Translations under genes and position numbers: made by a program
Shown here: positions 9,879-22,400 of the stretch, piece by piece
Position numbering within the stretch: position 1 is the first letter of the stretch
How the letters are laid out: every line of letters begins with the position of its first letter
Origin: Tipula vernalis
Lineage: Eukaryota > Arthropoda > Insecta > Diptera > Tipulidae
Length of the DNA stretch: 64,000 nucleotides
Reading direction: 5' to 3'
NCBI GenBank assembly: GCA_958295665.1
Contig: OY282558.1
Location: forward strand, 47,430,389-47,494,388
Notes under the pieces: model-generated
Told to the model about the DNA's origin: nothing
The model's input: only the letters and a program-made list of their open reading frames with translations
Database searches by the model: none

Positions 9879-11776
9879 GTGCGAGGCACCTTCCGTCTGA
9901 ATAACATGTCTGAAAAACAAACCTTAAAATTCAATATATTTTCTTTCCATTTTTAGTTACAGTTTTTTTTTCGTTCTCTTATCTTTCGCCTCCTATAATT
10001 TAATTTCGCGCACCGTAAGATTCATTAAAGAAAAAAATACAAAACCAAAACGAAACTTTTTTTTATTCATTTTTTTTGTTTCCCCCTTTTTTTTTTTTCA
10101 TTCACACTCAATTACATATTCGTCTACCGTAGATAGGGCTACGAACCCTAACCGGCGGTGGTTTTTTTTTCTGTGTATGTTTTGTTGCCATTTTTGGTAG
10201 ATGGCATTACGTCCATTATCCTACTTTTGGTCACGGCCCTTATTTTAGTGTGGGGTGGTTGCATGTAGGGGCATGTTGGTCGCGAAATCATAGACAACTT
10301 GTTGTTGTAGAAATCCAAAACAAAAAAAAAATGTGTATATAAAGGATGACAATTGTCATTCGCGCTCTCTTATATTTTGCACCATTTTGGATACGACACG
10401 GACAAGAAATCGGAAACCACATGGTAATATGAAATTAAATAAATTAATGGTGATAATAAATTAATAATACTGAGAATACATTAATGATAAAAGTAAATTA
10501 ATAGTGATGATAAATTAATAATGATAATAATACCTTAATAATAATAGTAAATTAATAGTAACCATAAATTAATAATACTAAGAATCCATTAATAATAATA
10601 GTAAATTAATAATAATAATAAATTATTAATAATAATAAACTAATGATAATAATAAATTACTAATAATAATAAACTAATGATAATAATAAATTCTTAATAA
10701 TAATAAACTAATGATAATAATAAATTACTAATAATAGTGAATCAATGATAATAATGAATTACGAATACTAGTAAATTAATGATAACCATAAATTAATAAT
10801 AACCATAAATTAATAAGAATAGTAAAATAATAATAATAATAAATTAATAATAATAATAAGTAACACGAAACAAAAGCGCTGACAATTACACGACGAGAGC
10901 AAGAGGAAGACAGCAGCCAGACCACTCGGACGGCACCGGCACAAATAGCGGCAACTACAAGCAAGTTTTTTTTTGTGCGTAAGTATATCGCGTGGACCAC
11001 GGGAAGGTAGTGACTGAGCGGCGAGCTCCGCGGGGGGGTATATCGCGTGTTTGAACCGGGCAAGGCTTTGTTTTTGGGTTTTTTTTTTCCATTACAGGGA
11101 TCTTCGGCAGGTGAGCTCATCGTCCGCTGATCTCCAGACGAGTACGTGGGGGGAATATATCTCAGCTCCAGCGCACAGTCCAGTCCCGAAGTGGATCTCC
11201 GATCAACATCTTGTAAATCAGTCGTTTTGATTTTTTTTTTTATAAATAAAAATTTGTTCCCAACTGGGAAGATTATAACGTGTACAAATTAAAAGAAATT
11301 ATGTGTTGTTAATTTAAAAATTAGGTGAGAATCATCGTGGCGTAATGTGTGTGTGATGGGGTAAGTAGAGTGTTGTGGTAGTCATCGAGTAGCAGCAATT
11401 TAATCCTCGGATGGGCCTTCATCACTTCACCCACCCCTCTGGACTGAGTGTGGCCGGACTTGACGCTGCAGGTGAAGGACTCCGGGGACAAAACATTCTG
11501 TTTGCGTGATGGGGGCGAGGCGCGCGGCTGATGGGCCGGTTATCCATCATCCCTTGTCAGGTTGTCATTCACGGTAACGTGTGGCACACAGGGGATGATC
11601 GGAACGGGGTACAGCGATGACCAGGTGCGGACTCGTCTTTGATCCCGATGCAGTTCGAGGAGTAGCTAAGGCAACTTGGTTACTGAATTGTATCGGTGTG
11701 TTAGAGTTCGAGTCCAATAGCTTTGGTTCCCCACGCGGGCTCTTTAGTCGTGTTGCTCATCGCTTTTTCCGTTACG
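9879..11776. mobile_element. Unclassified 1.9-kb insertion in the BEL RT gene
   Basis: BEL homology stops on one side at TLGLLWNSLTDT (minus strand, about 11795) and resumes on the other at FQFKVILP (about 9868). The hexamer GTTACG stands at both edges (9873-9878 and 11771-11776), which suggests a 6-bp target duplication at the palindrome GTTACGTAAC. I see no terminal inverted repeats, no long direct repeats and no recognisable protein inside. The interior has a TAA-rich tract (10436-10865) followed by GC-richer sequence (10870-11770), unlike the rest of the window. The class could be a non-autonomous LTR or DNA element. An old foreign fragment captured during repair is also possible. Confidence 0.55.
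10436..10865. repeat. Degenerate TAA-rich tandem tract
   Basis: The tract is made of irregular AATAATAATAAATTAAT-type units, with longer recurrences of about 35-45 bases such as AATAATAAACTAATGATAAT repeated near 10630-10720. It lies wholly inside the 1.9-kb insertion and ends where the GC content rises sharply at about 10865. Confidence 0.75.
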
Positions 11777-12919
11777 TAACAAAGTGTCTGTTAAAGAGTT
11801 CCACAGGAGCCCAAGTGTTTTCACTGTATCACTAAATTCTATAGTGTGGAATCCTGTTTCTTTCAGATTTTCTGGAAGCTCTTCTAGTAACGCTTTTTCA
11901 TTGCTAGACCATTTTCTGAGGTTGAAACCTCCACCGGAAAGGAGATTTAGTAGTTCCTTTTTCGCAGCGATTGCTTCTGCGATTGTGTTAGCTCCAGATA
12001 GAAGATCATCCACATAGAAATCGTTTTGAACAATTTTTGAACCAATTGAATATCTTGACGCTTCATCAATGGCTAATTGTTGTAACGTCTTTGTAGCCAA
12101 ATAAGTTGCGGACGCTGTTCTGTATGTGATAGTTTTTAATCTATATCTGCTCATTGGCTTATTTGTTTCAGATCGTCAGAGGATTCGTTGAAAATCTTGA
12201 TCTTCACGGGCTATTTTGATCTGTCTGAACATTTTCTCAATGTCCGCTGCAATCACATAACGATGTTTTTTCCATCTGATCAATATTGCCGTTAAGTTGT
12301 CTTGTAATGTTGGACCATCATGCATCATTTCATTTAGTGATGTTCCTGTTGTTGTTTTGCAGGAAGCATCAAAAACTACCCTCAATCTCGTAGTTTTGCT
12401 ATCTTCTTTTATGACAGAATGGTGTGGCATATAGTAAACCCGAGAAGCATCTTTTTCCGTATCATATTTAATTAGTTCCATGTGATTCAACTGGATGTAC
12501 TCGTTCATGAAATTGTGATATAGACTCTTAAAGTCTTCATCCTTCTTGGATCTTTTTTCAATTTGAAGCAATCTAGCTGCTGCTTTACTTTTAGATTCTC
12601 CTATTCCCACTTCTTTGAGCTTGTCGTTGTGAAGCGGCATTCGAACTTCGTATCGTCCATTTGTTAATCGCTTGTGAGTCTCTTCATAGTACTGCTCACA
12701 TTCGATTTCTTCAGCAGTTAGGCTTCGTTTAGGATGCAATTCTTCGGATTCCCAAAAGCATTTTAATTGCTTGTCTATCTCTGCTAATGTGACGTGGCTA
12801 TTTAACCGTGTGACCTTCATGCTGTTGTTTTGAGTTAGACGACCAGATATGATCCATCCTAGCTCTGATCTTTGCACTATGCACTTATGATGCGGATCAG
12901 TTTTTATGCCTTCTAACAA
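11777..12919 (-). pseudogene. BEL reverse transcriptase region
   Basis: The minus strand from 12919 reads RSELGWIISGRLT, then the pre-RT region, then YYMPHHSVIKEDSKTTRLRV and FDASCKTTTGTSLNEMM, which is the RT start. It continues with YVIAADIEKMFRQIKIAREDQ and, after a frameshift near 12170, YRLKTITYRTASATYLATKTL and NDFYVDDLLSGANT, which holds the catalytic YVDD. It ends in KTLGLLWNSLTDT, where the 1.9-kb insertion interrupts it. Apart from the frameshift and the insertion, the RT core is well preserved. Confidence 0.82.
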
Positions 12920-13215
12920 GATTTCTCCATATATGTTGGCTAGGATTACTTCAACAATGTCTTCTTGTCTGGAAGTGGTCTGGTGATAGTTCCCAGAACT
13001 AAAGCATTAACTTCGATCTTGAAAATCGATGGATATCTGGGACTTATTTCTATCGCTATCTGTTTATTGGCTCGTCCTTTTGTTGCTGAAATTCCAGAAA
13101 TTTCAGTTAGAGCTCTTGTCTTTGGTAGGCCTAGTTGTTGTGCTGCTTGCTCTGTGATGAAAGTAGCCTATGAGCCTGGATCGATCAGTGCTCGTAGTAT
13201 AGAGTAAAACTACCA
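12920..13215 (-). pseudogene. BEL aspartic protease region
   Basis: The minus strand shows LRALIDPGS, a TAG stop, then ATFITEQAAQQLGLPKTRAL and SGISATKGRANKQIAIEI. This is the DUF1758-type BEL protease. The catalytic D-S-G is changed to D-P-G, and a Gln codon in the usual DSGSQ motif has become TAG. The protease is therefore inactive in this copy. Confidence 0.7.
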
Positions 13216-13239
13216 TTCATATTCTGTACTTTTATTAGG

Positions 13240-14300
13240 GCTGTTGCTAAAAGTACCGGGCCACAATCCTCGTCGAGTGTTGAGATGTTCAGCTTTGCAA
13301 TACTATTTTCTTGATTTTTTACATGTAGCAACGTATGATGTCACCCTTTGCAGGTAAAACAACTCAGCTTGATGTTACAACTTGTTGTCGAATGGTTTTG
13401 GCTGAGACAATTTCTGCACAAATTGTACAGCATGACCATCTGATTCCTTTCAGAAATGCTTAAATCTTTGAAACGTTGGCATGATTCGGTCCTGTGGTTT
13501 TCCTGACAGCACACGCAAATATTACTTGGTTGTGTGGCAGTTACGAAAGCTCATCTTAGCGCTTGTGGTTGAAATCTCACTTGTTGGGTTGGTATTATCA
13601 TGTTGTTACGGATCGCTTCTAAAGATTGGAAACGCCTTTCTAGAAACTTCAAGAATTGGTTTGTTTCTTGAAATTCTCTTGGGTTCTCTAGAGAGCTTTC
13701 GTATAGCCGTCGTGACTCATTGTCCAACTATTTTAACAAGCTGAAGATGATGAAAGAGACTCCATGTTTCAATATTTATGCCTGTATTCCTTATGGCGTA
13801 TAGGCACTCGGTTGTTGTGTCATGTTGATCGTATGCTGATTCAATAAAGTATTCAACAAATTAGATACGAGTAATCTCCTGTTGTTGAAGCGGTTCTCTA
13901 ATATTTCCCAAGCTGCATCGTAATTGTCTCCACTAGGTTCCAAATGACTCAATAATTTTCCAGCTGACCCTTCTACGTGACTTTTAAGGTAGTTCATTTT
14001 ATGTGTCGTGATGAGCTGATTATTGTTATGAACTAAATGTTTGAATGTATCAGAGAAAACTACCCACTTCGTGTAGTCCCATAGGTTGTAGACGAATTTC
14101 TAATGATTTTATCTTGCCTAATTCCTCTTCTTCCAATACTGTTGTTAATTGTATTACAATCTTCTCGTGTTTATTGTTTAAATTTTCATAGTGTTGGTCT
14201 ACGAAATATTTTGAATTTGCTTCCTGTTCTTCGGAAGTCTCCATGCATATTTGTTCATGAAGGTCGCTGATCTGCATCATCATCCTCTCCATGTTTTTTA
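13240..14300 (-). pseudogene. BEL gag region with zinc knuckle
   Basis: From 14292 the minus strand gives a helical stretch (ISDLHEQICMETSEEQEANS). From 13997 it gives MNYLKSHVEGSAGKLLSHLE and NYDAAWEILENRFNNRRLLV, a DUF1759-type BEL gag core. Near 13430-13330 are CRNCLSQNHSTTSC and LSCFTCKG, the zinc-knuckle-type Cys/His cluster. Frameshifts separate these blocks. The true N-terminus is not identified. Confidence 0.68.
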
Positions 14301-14560
14301 TTTTGATTTTTAAAGCTGGTCTGGATCTGTTGTTACTAGACAGTATGTCTGCTTCAACTGTTGCCTGAATTTTGGCAATTGGCTGAAAGCAACGTTTGAC
14401 TCCATGGTCGACGCCTTGGGTTGTTGCCTGTTGAAGTTAAATTGTTTATATGTTCCTGCTGCATCTGATGTTGGAAGTGGTGTGGATGGCAAACTTGGTG
14501 TGTTAAGGCGTTGGCGAATATCCTCAATGGTTGTTGTGTTTCTTTTCGACACCATTTCTC
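14300..14560 (-). other. Junction between the BEL and errantivirus copies, not assigned
   Basis: The minus strand is open (IEDIRQRLNTPSLPSTPLPT and following residues) but matches neither element in a way I can recognise. It is Pro/Ser/Gln-rich. It may be the BEL gag N-terminus or leftover sequence from a third element. No LTR edge is visible. Confidence 0.3.
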
Positions 14561-14569
14561 TATCCTTGA

Positions 14570-15306
14570 AGTATTGATGTGTCGATCTCAATTTAACATA
14601 ATGAAACTCTTCTCTGTTTTTTTTTTTGGTAGTGAGATGATGTATAGGATAGACATGTTCTTGATCAGCATGGCTGGGTCCGTATGTTCAAAGGTTAGAA
14701 TTAATTATTCCTCCTTTTGCCAGTTGTGCGGCTCTTACTACTTCTTTAATCTCTTCTTTTAATAATTGAAGGCGATTGTATATTGATTGCTGAAATACTT
14801 CATTGGTCTCATCATCTAGGTGTAAATGGATCTCGTTATGTTGTTTGATTATTTGTTGCATTTTTTGGGTGATGGCCGTGTATATTTTATACTGCTCGTT
14901 GTTGTTCTCTATTATTCGGTTTTGACTGCTTAGAATGTTGTCCCAGTCGGTTGCGTCTGGCGAACCGGCAATCTACTTCCAAGCTGAGCCAATCCAATTG
15001 ATTGATCGTTTGGCTCTTGTTGGTTGACTCTTGAGTTCTCCCAATAATTTTGTTATTTTCCTAATCTGATAGGTTAACTGAGGCTTGAAAATGCTGGCTG
15101 GGTTGATCTCCTTAATTTCCGATTGTATTTTGGTTAAAACATCTTCATAGCAGCTGAGCTCAATGTGGTGAATTATCTTAAAATTCCCACTAATAATATT
15201 TCCATTTCGTTGTTTTATTGATACTATTGGGGTGTTGTATTCATAGACATTTAAGGACGTTGCTATTATCCAAAGGCATGGGCTGGAAAGAAATAAGATG
15301 TTTTGG
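14570..15306 (-). pseudogene. Errantivirus env, N-terminal part
   Basis: Beginning near 15300 the minus strand has a short hydrophobic leader and then an open ectodomain that reaches the furin-type site RAKR at about 15020. Directly after it comes SINWIGSAWK and then a TAG where the family has Trp. IAGSPDATDWD and a long helical region (about 14960-14720) follow. This is the typical cleavage site and fusion region of errantivirus Env, which mediates envelope fusion in the infectious members. After a frameshift near 14690, NMSILYIISLPKK is still recognisable. The C-terminal half with the membrane anchor is missing. Confidence 0.8.
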
Positions 15307-15329
15307 TATCTCTACGCAGCGTAGAGATA
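15307..15329. repeat. Perfect 23-bp palindrome at a deletion junction
   Basis: TATCTCTACG, CAG, CGTAGAGATA: ten paired bases around a 3-base loop. One arm encodes the conserved RNase H residues NYLY. The other arm begins at the point where pol homology stops and env sequence follows. The palindrome therefore marks the breakpoint that removed integrase. Confidence 0.85.
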
Positions 15330-16790
15330 ATTCCGAAGGTTGTCCAAAGCCTAAACTATCGCTAACATTTCCTTTTGGTTAGTCGCGTAGTTTTCCTCTG
15401 TTTTGTTCAATGACCTCGATATGTACGTTATTGGGCGATTTTTACCAATTTCTCCTTGCGAGAGAACAGCTCCAATGCTGGAGTTTGAAGCATCCGTTGT
15501 CAGTATGTACGGCTTGTTGAAGTCAGGAAATATGAGTAAATCCGATGATGTTAGCAATTCCTTTAGTTGTTCAAAAGTTTTCAATTCTTCCTTATTCAAC
15601 TCAATCTTTACTTTCTTGGATTGGTTTGCTTTTATCTGCGCGTTTTCACCTCTTGTTAAATTTGTTAAGGGTTTCGCGATTTTTGCGAAATCCTTGATAA
15701 ATCGACGATAATATGTGATGTTAATCCGAGAAATCCTTTTAATTCTTTTAGATTTTCAGGTGGTTTGAGTTTTTTGATTGCAGATATTTTTCTTGGGTCT
15801 GCCTTTATTCCTTCGTTTGTAATTTTATAGCAAAGGAATTCTGTTTCTTCTTTTAAAAATTCCGTTTTATTTAGGTTAACCCTAAGATTGGCTAGACGTA
15901 ACAAATCTTGCCAATTGAGGACATCGTCAATCATGCGCTGAAAGATTGCAGGCGCATTCTTTAATCCAAACGGTAGTCTTTTGAATTCATATTTCCCATT
16001 CATGGTGGAAAATGCTGTTTTTGGGATATCACTTTCTTTCATTTTGATATTATGAAAACCCGATGTTAAATCGATCGTTGTGTAGTAATTTGAATTTCCC
16101 AGGCTAGTTACTATATTTAGCCTCTTGAAGTCGATTACCATTCGGTATTTTTTAATTCCAGATGCATCCAATTTTTTTTTCTACAATCCATATTGGCGAA
16201 TTGTAGGGACTTTTTGAAGGTCTGATAATGCCATCTTCAAAAAGTTTTTTTAACTGCTCATTTACTTCGCCCCTCATGTTAACAGGGTATGGGTAGGTTT
16301 TTGTGTAAATCGGCTCCTCCGATGTTGTTTTGATTTCCGCTCTAATGTTTGTATCTATAATTTGTTCGTCTTTAATTGGGCCAAATAAAGGTAAAAAACT
16401 CCTAATAATTGACCTTAGCTTTATTTTTGCTTCGCCATCCAAGTGATTGTCCCTTATTTCGATATTATTAACCCGAACCGATATTTTCTCTTTTAGCGGA
16501 ATTTGAATGCCTGGTGTGATGGTTAAGGTGTTCTCCCTCCTATCAATCATAGCCTCCACTTTTTTCAAAGTGTCATCCCCGATTATGCCATCGAATGTAC
16601 TTATTCCTGGCAGAATAAAAAAACCCATTGTTGTGTCGTTGCCAAATTTTTTAAATATTGGTGCAGTTATTTTCTGGCTTATTCTTATATCTCCTCCTGC
16701 AGATTTAATGAAGAATGGATTGTTTACCGGTCGTGAGCCTTTTGCGAGTGTCGATGAGGAATTTTAGTATTTTATTGTTATGACATTTAT
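15330..16790 (-). pseudogene. Errantivirus pol, with RT active site and integrase deleted
   Basis: The minus strand gives a protease-like end and linker (GNDTTMGFFILPGISTFDGI, about 16650-16590), then RT: KTYPYPVNMRGEVNEQLKKL, YNSPIWIVEKK, and in another frame KKYRMVIDFKRLN, YYTTIDLTSGFHNIKM and FKRLPFGLKNAPAIFQRMID. At about 15912, MIDDVL is followed directly by NWQDLLRLANLRVNLNKTEF, so about 40 residues including the YIDD box are gone. RNase H begins with PYILTTDASNSSIGAVLSQ (about 15510) and breaks off at NLRNYLYA (about 15320). No integrase follows. I did not see the protease D-T/S-G motif. Confidence 0.8.
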
Positions 16791-16793
16791 ACA

Positions 16794-18059
16794 TTAAGTA
16801 TGGTAGGCTAGAGAGGCCTCTTTGGTAAAATTTATTTCGTTATGTTCCTCTATCTCAGAATCCTCTTCGTCCTTATCACTATAATTTTCAATATAGTGTT
16901 CGTATGGTTCATCTTCTTTGTCCAGTTCCAAATGGAATATCCTTTGTTGTTTGTGTGTTTTTAGGTTGACATCTGAATTTAGTTCCCTCTTGAAACTGGG
17001 GTTCTGGTAGCTTGGTCGATTTATGTAATTCACTTTACTGGTTTTTATTCACTCGTCTACTTTCATTGGTGTTGGTGGCTTTGGTTGGAATGGCCTAACT
17101 GATGGCTGATTAAGATTCTGCTGTTGTTGGTTATAGCCCTGCTGTTGCCGATACTGTTGATGTGGATATTGTGGTTGTGGTTGGAAATTATACGCCATAT
17201 TCCTTTGTTGAAGTGACAGTCTTGGAAGTGGCTTTGGGGCACTTTGTTGAATTTTATTTGTTGAAAATATTTGATTGGCCGGCACTGGTACTGTGTTGTT
17301 GTAATTTCTATTGTGTACCGGCAAATTCCTAAAGCTCATGTTCTGGTTTTACAGGCACAACGAATATGATTCAGGTAGATTTGCTGGTCGTTGAATAGTA
17401 AGCATCTTATATACATATGTCACCTGATAATCCTCTAACAAAAACGTCTAGCGCTCGATTTCTATACATTTCGCTCAATACGTTCATAGTGTCCGCATTA
17501 TATTGCTCTGTTTTTACTTTATTTATTATTAGCGAAAGCTGATGATTCACACTTGCGTAGAATTCATCAATAGATTTATTGCCCTGAGTTAACGTGCTCA
17601 GCTGGTGTTCCAGTGTTCTTTGATCCCGTTTGTCGGCGTAATGAAGTGACAAACAGTTTTTAATTCCACTCGAATTTTCATCAAAGATGTTGTACGATAT
17701 TAGTGCGGAGTCAGCGGTTCCCCTTATCTTTTGGCGGATGCTTTGTAGAATAGCGCGATATAATGGTTTACCCTCTACTATTTCATAATCTGCTAGAATG
17801 CTTTCCACACTATAAACCCAGGAAACATAATGGAGTGGGTTTCCAATCGAAGACCTGCAGTTCCTTGACACAATCAGGAAGTTTACTTATTTCCCTTAAG
17901 TAATTCTCATCTTTTGGTCCTTGTGATAGTGTGTGAACAATCTTATTGTTGGTTTTGGTTTTCTAATTTATTTAAACTTTGTTCAATTTTTTTCGTGAGC
18001 TCAATCTGGGCATTAAGCGCTTCCGTCATTTTCATTATAGCATCTTGTAATTGATCCAT
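16794..18059 (-). pseudogene. Errantivirus gag
   Basis: An ATG at 18059-18057 begins MDQLQDAIMKMTEALNAQIE, a coiled-coil-like start, 636 bases past the primer-binding site. After two frameshifts (near 17940 and near 17830) the core continues as VESILADYEIVEGKPLYRAI, FDENSSGIKNCLSLHYADKR and TLEHQLSTLTQGNKSIDEFY, typical of errantivirus Gag. The tail (17339-17049) is Gln/Pro-rich, and the last block (17033-16794) is acidic (DKDEEDSEIEEHNE). No CCHC knuckle is present, as is usual for this group. Confidence 0.78.
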
Positions 18060-18694
18060 TGTAATTTTTGTTTATTAAAACTGATTGGTATTATTATGGT
18101 TCTTATTAATATTTTCACTGTATTATAGTTTTTGTTATATGTGTTTTATTTTATTATATTGTATTATTTCATGTATTAAATATTTTTTGCCTAATTTTTT
18201 GAATTTATTTTCAAATTTTTTCACTTACACTAATAATGTCAGCTTCATTGACGACGATTTCTCCTATGGTAACACGATAACTCAAGGTTTAGAATTTCCT
18301 TGAGGATTTTTAAAGTGCACTTCAATTAGTGTACACCTGGGACAGCTAATTTGTTCCGGATGATTCGTAATTTTTCTCCTCTTGAGCCGTAAGCGTTTAT
18401 GTTTGCTTGCAGCCTACTAATGGTACGATTTTCACTCACGTTACTGGAAATATGCGATTAATGAACTATGGTCTACTGGAAATAGTTCATTTAACACAAT
18501 TACTATGTTCTACGGTGAATAGTAATTTTTGGTATTCCACTTTTAACTTTTACTGACACTGTTATTATGTTCCGTTGGGTATAATAAATTTGAATTTAAT
18601 CTTTACACTTTTTGTGACACAATCACTATGATCTACTGGGTATAGTAAATAATGACTTTGTTTAAAAACTTCACTTTTTTGTTAAATTAATCAG

Positions 18695-18711
18695 GTCCCT
18701 GTTTCGGCGCC

Positions 18712-18712
<1 letters not shown>
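18695..18712 (-). promoter_or_regulatory. tRNA primer-binding site of the errantivirus
   Basis: On the minus strand TGGCGCCGAAACAGGGAC directly follows the LTR end, with its first base overlapping the last LTR base. It is complementary to a CCA-ending tRNA 3' terminus and resembles the lysine-tRNA type of site, with about two differences from that pattern as I remember it. The tRNA identity is inferred. Confidence 0.75.
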
Positions 18713-19454
<742 letters not shown>

Positions 19455-22400
19455 TAGTAAGGTGATTTTCTTCAAATCGATTTTTCAGTGAAATGTATGG
19501 AAATATTCAACTAATATAGATGCGGTTTATCATAACAATTACAGGTCCCGAGACCTATCATTTGAGGTATCACAATTGCAGATTTTAGATTTGTACAGCT
19601 CTGAATCGGCTGAGCTATAGTAAGGTGATTTTCTTCAAATCGATTTTTCAGTGAAATGTATGGAAATATTCAACCAATTTAGATGCGGTTGGGCATAACA
19701 ATTACAGGTCCCGAGACCTATCATTTGAGGTATCACAATTGCAGATTTTAGATTTGTACAGCTCTGAATCGGCTGAGCTATAGTAAGGTGATTTTTTTCA
19801 AATCGATTTTTCAGTGAAATGTATGGAAATATTCAACCAATTTAGATGCGGTTTGGCATAACAATTACAGGTCCCGAGACCTATCATTTGAGCTATCAAG
19901 AACCGTAATCGGAGCACAATTGTAGATTTTAGATTTGTACAGCTCTGAATCGGCTGAGCTATAGTAAGGTGATTTTCTTCAAATCGATTTTCAGTGAAAT
20001 GTATGGAAATATTCAACCAATTTAGATGCGGTTTGGCATAACAATTACAGGTCCCGAGACCTATCATTTGAGGTGTCACAATTGCAGATTTTAGATTTGT
20101 ACAGCTCTGAATCGGCTGAGCTATAGTAAGGTGATTTTTTTCAAATCGATTTTTCAGTGAAATGTATGGAAATATTCAACCAATTTAGAAGCGGTTTATC
20201 ATAACAATTAAAGGTCCCGAGACCTATCATTTGAGCTATCAAGAACCGCAATCGGAGCACAATTGTAGATTTTAGATTTGTACAGCTCTGAATCGGCTGA
20301 GCTATAGTAAGGTGATTTTCTTCAAATCGATTTTTCAGTGAAATGTATGGAAATATTCAACTAATTTAGATGCGGTTTGGTATAACAATTACAGGTCCCG
20401 AGACCTATCATTTGAGGTAATAAGAACCGCAATCGGAGCACAATTGTAGATTTTAGATTTGTACAGCTCTGAATCGGCTGAGCTATAGTAAGGTGATTTT
20501 CTTCAAATCGATTTTTCAGTGAAATGTATGGAAATATTCAACCAATTTAGATGCGGTTGGGCATAACAATTACAGGTCCCGAGACCTATCATTTGAGCTA
20601 TCAAGAACCGCAATCGGAGCACAATTGTAGATTTTAGATTTGTACAGCTCTGAATCGGCTGAGCTATAGTAAGGTGATTTTCTTCAAATCGATTTTTCAG
20701 TGAAATGTATGGAAATATTCAACCAATTTAGATGCAGTTTGGCATAACAATTACAGGTCCCGAGACCTATCATTTGAGCTATCAAGAACCGCAATCGGAG
20801 CACAATTGTAGATTTTAGATTTGTACAGCTCTGAATCGGCTGAGCTATAGTAAGGTGATTTTCTTCAAAACGATTTTTCAGTGAAATGTATGGGAATAAT
20901 CAACCAATTTAGATGCGGTTTCGCATAACAATTACAGGTCCCGAGACCTATCATTTGAGGTATCACAATTGCAGATTTTAGATTTGTACAGCTCTGAATC
21001 GGCTGAGCTATAGTAAGGTGATTTTCTTCAAATCGATTTTTCAGTGAAATGTATGGAAATATTCAACCAATTTAGATGCGGTTTGGCATAACAATTACAG
21101 GTCCCGAGACCTATCATTTGAGCTATCAAGAACCGCAATCGGAGCACAATTGTAGATTTTAGATTTGTACAGCTCTGAATCGGCTGAGCTATAGTAAGGT
21201 GATTTTCTTCAAAACGATTTTTCAGTGAAATGTATGGGAATAATCAACCAATTTAGATGCGGTTGGGCATAACAATTACAGGTCCCGAGACCTATCATTT
21301 GAGGTATCACAATTGCAGATTTTAGATTTGTACAGCTCTGAATCGGCTGAGCTATAGTAAGGTGATTTTCTTCAAATCGATTTTTCAGTGAAATGTATGG
21401 AAATATTCAACCAATTTAGATGCGGTTGGGCATAACAATTACAGGTCCCGAGACCTATCATTTGAGGTGTCACAATTGCAGATTTTAGATTTGTACAGCT
21501 CTGAATCGGCTGAGCTATAGTAAGGTGATTTTTTTCAAATCGATTTTTCAGTGAAATGTATGGAAATATTCAACCAATTTAGAAGCGGTTTATCATAACA
21601 ATTAAAGGTCCCGAGACCTATCATTTGAGCTATCAAGAACCGCAATCGGAGCACAATTGTAGATTTTAGATTTGTACAGCTCTGAATCGGCTGAGCTATA
21701 GTAAGGTGATTTTCTTCAAATCGATTTTTCAGTGAAATGTATGGAAATATTCAACTAATTTAGATGCGGTTTGGTATAACAATTACAGGTCCCGAGACCT
21801 ATCATTTGAGGTAATAAGAACCGCAATCGGAGCACAATTGTAGATTTTAGATTTGTACAGCTCTGAATCGGCTGAGCTATAGTAAGGTGATTTTCATCAA
21901 ATCGATTTTTCAGTGAAATGTATGGAAATATTCAACCAATTTAGATGCGGTTGGGCATAACAATTACAGGTCCCGAGACCTATCATTTGAGCTATCAAGA
22001 ACCGCAATCGGAGCACAATTGTAGATTTTAGATTTGTACAGCTCTGAATCGGCTGAGCTATAGTAAGGTGATTTTCTTCAAATCGATTTTTCAGTGAAAT
22101 GTATGGAAATATTCAACCAATTTAGATGCAGTTTGGCATAACAATTACAGGTCCCGAGACCTATCATTTGAGCTATCAAGAACCGCAATCGGAGCACAAT
22201 TGTAGATTTTAGATTTGTACAGCTCTGAATCGGCTGAGCTATAGTAAGGTGATTTTCTTCAAAACGATTTTTCAGTGAAATGTATGGGAATAATCAACCA
22301 ATTTAGATGCGGTTTCGCATAACAATTACAGGTCCCGAGACCTATCATTTGAGGTATCACAATTGCAGATTTTAGATTTGTACAGCTCTGAATCGGCTGA

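Larger units (their letters stand above)
6290..14300 (-). mobile_element. BEL/Pao (roo-like) retrotransposon with an env-like region, interrupted
   Basis: From high to low coordinates the minus strand gives gag (about 14290-13250), protease (about 13215-12960), RT (12919-11777), A17/RNase H (9872-9240), integrase (about 9230-8027), DUF5641 tail (8024-7548), an env-like region (7500-6696) and an LTR-like segment (from 6676 down). An unrelated 1.9-kb insertion (9879-11776) splits RT from RNase H. A BEL element with an env gene after pol resembles the Drosophila roo type. The 5' LTR and the first part of gag are not found; the left part of the copy is lost near 14300-14560. Every coding block carries stops or frameshifts. 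Confidence 0.8.

Noticed and set aside
11617..11835. Plus-strand ORF of 72 residues crossing the right edge of the 1.9-kb insertion
   Set aside because: It crosses an insertion boundary and has no recognisable motif.
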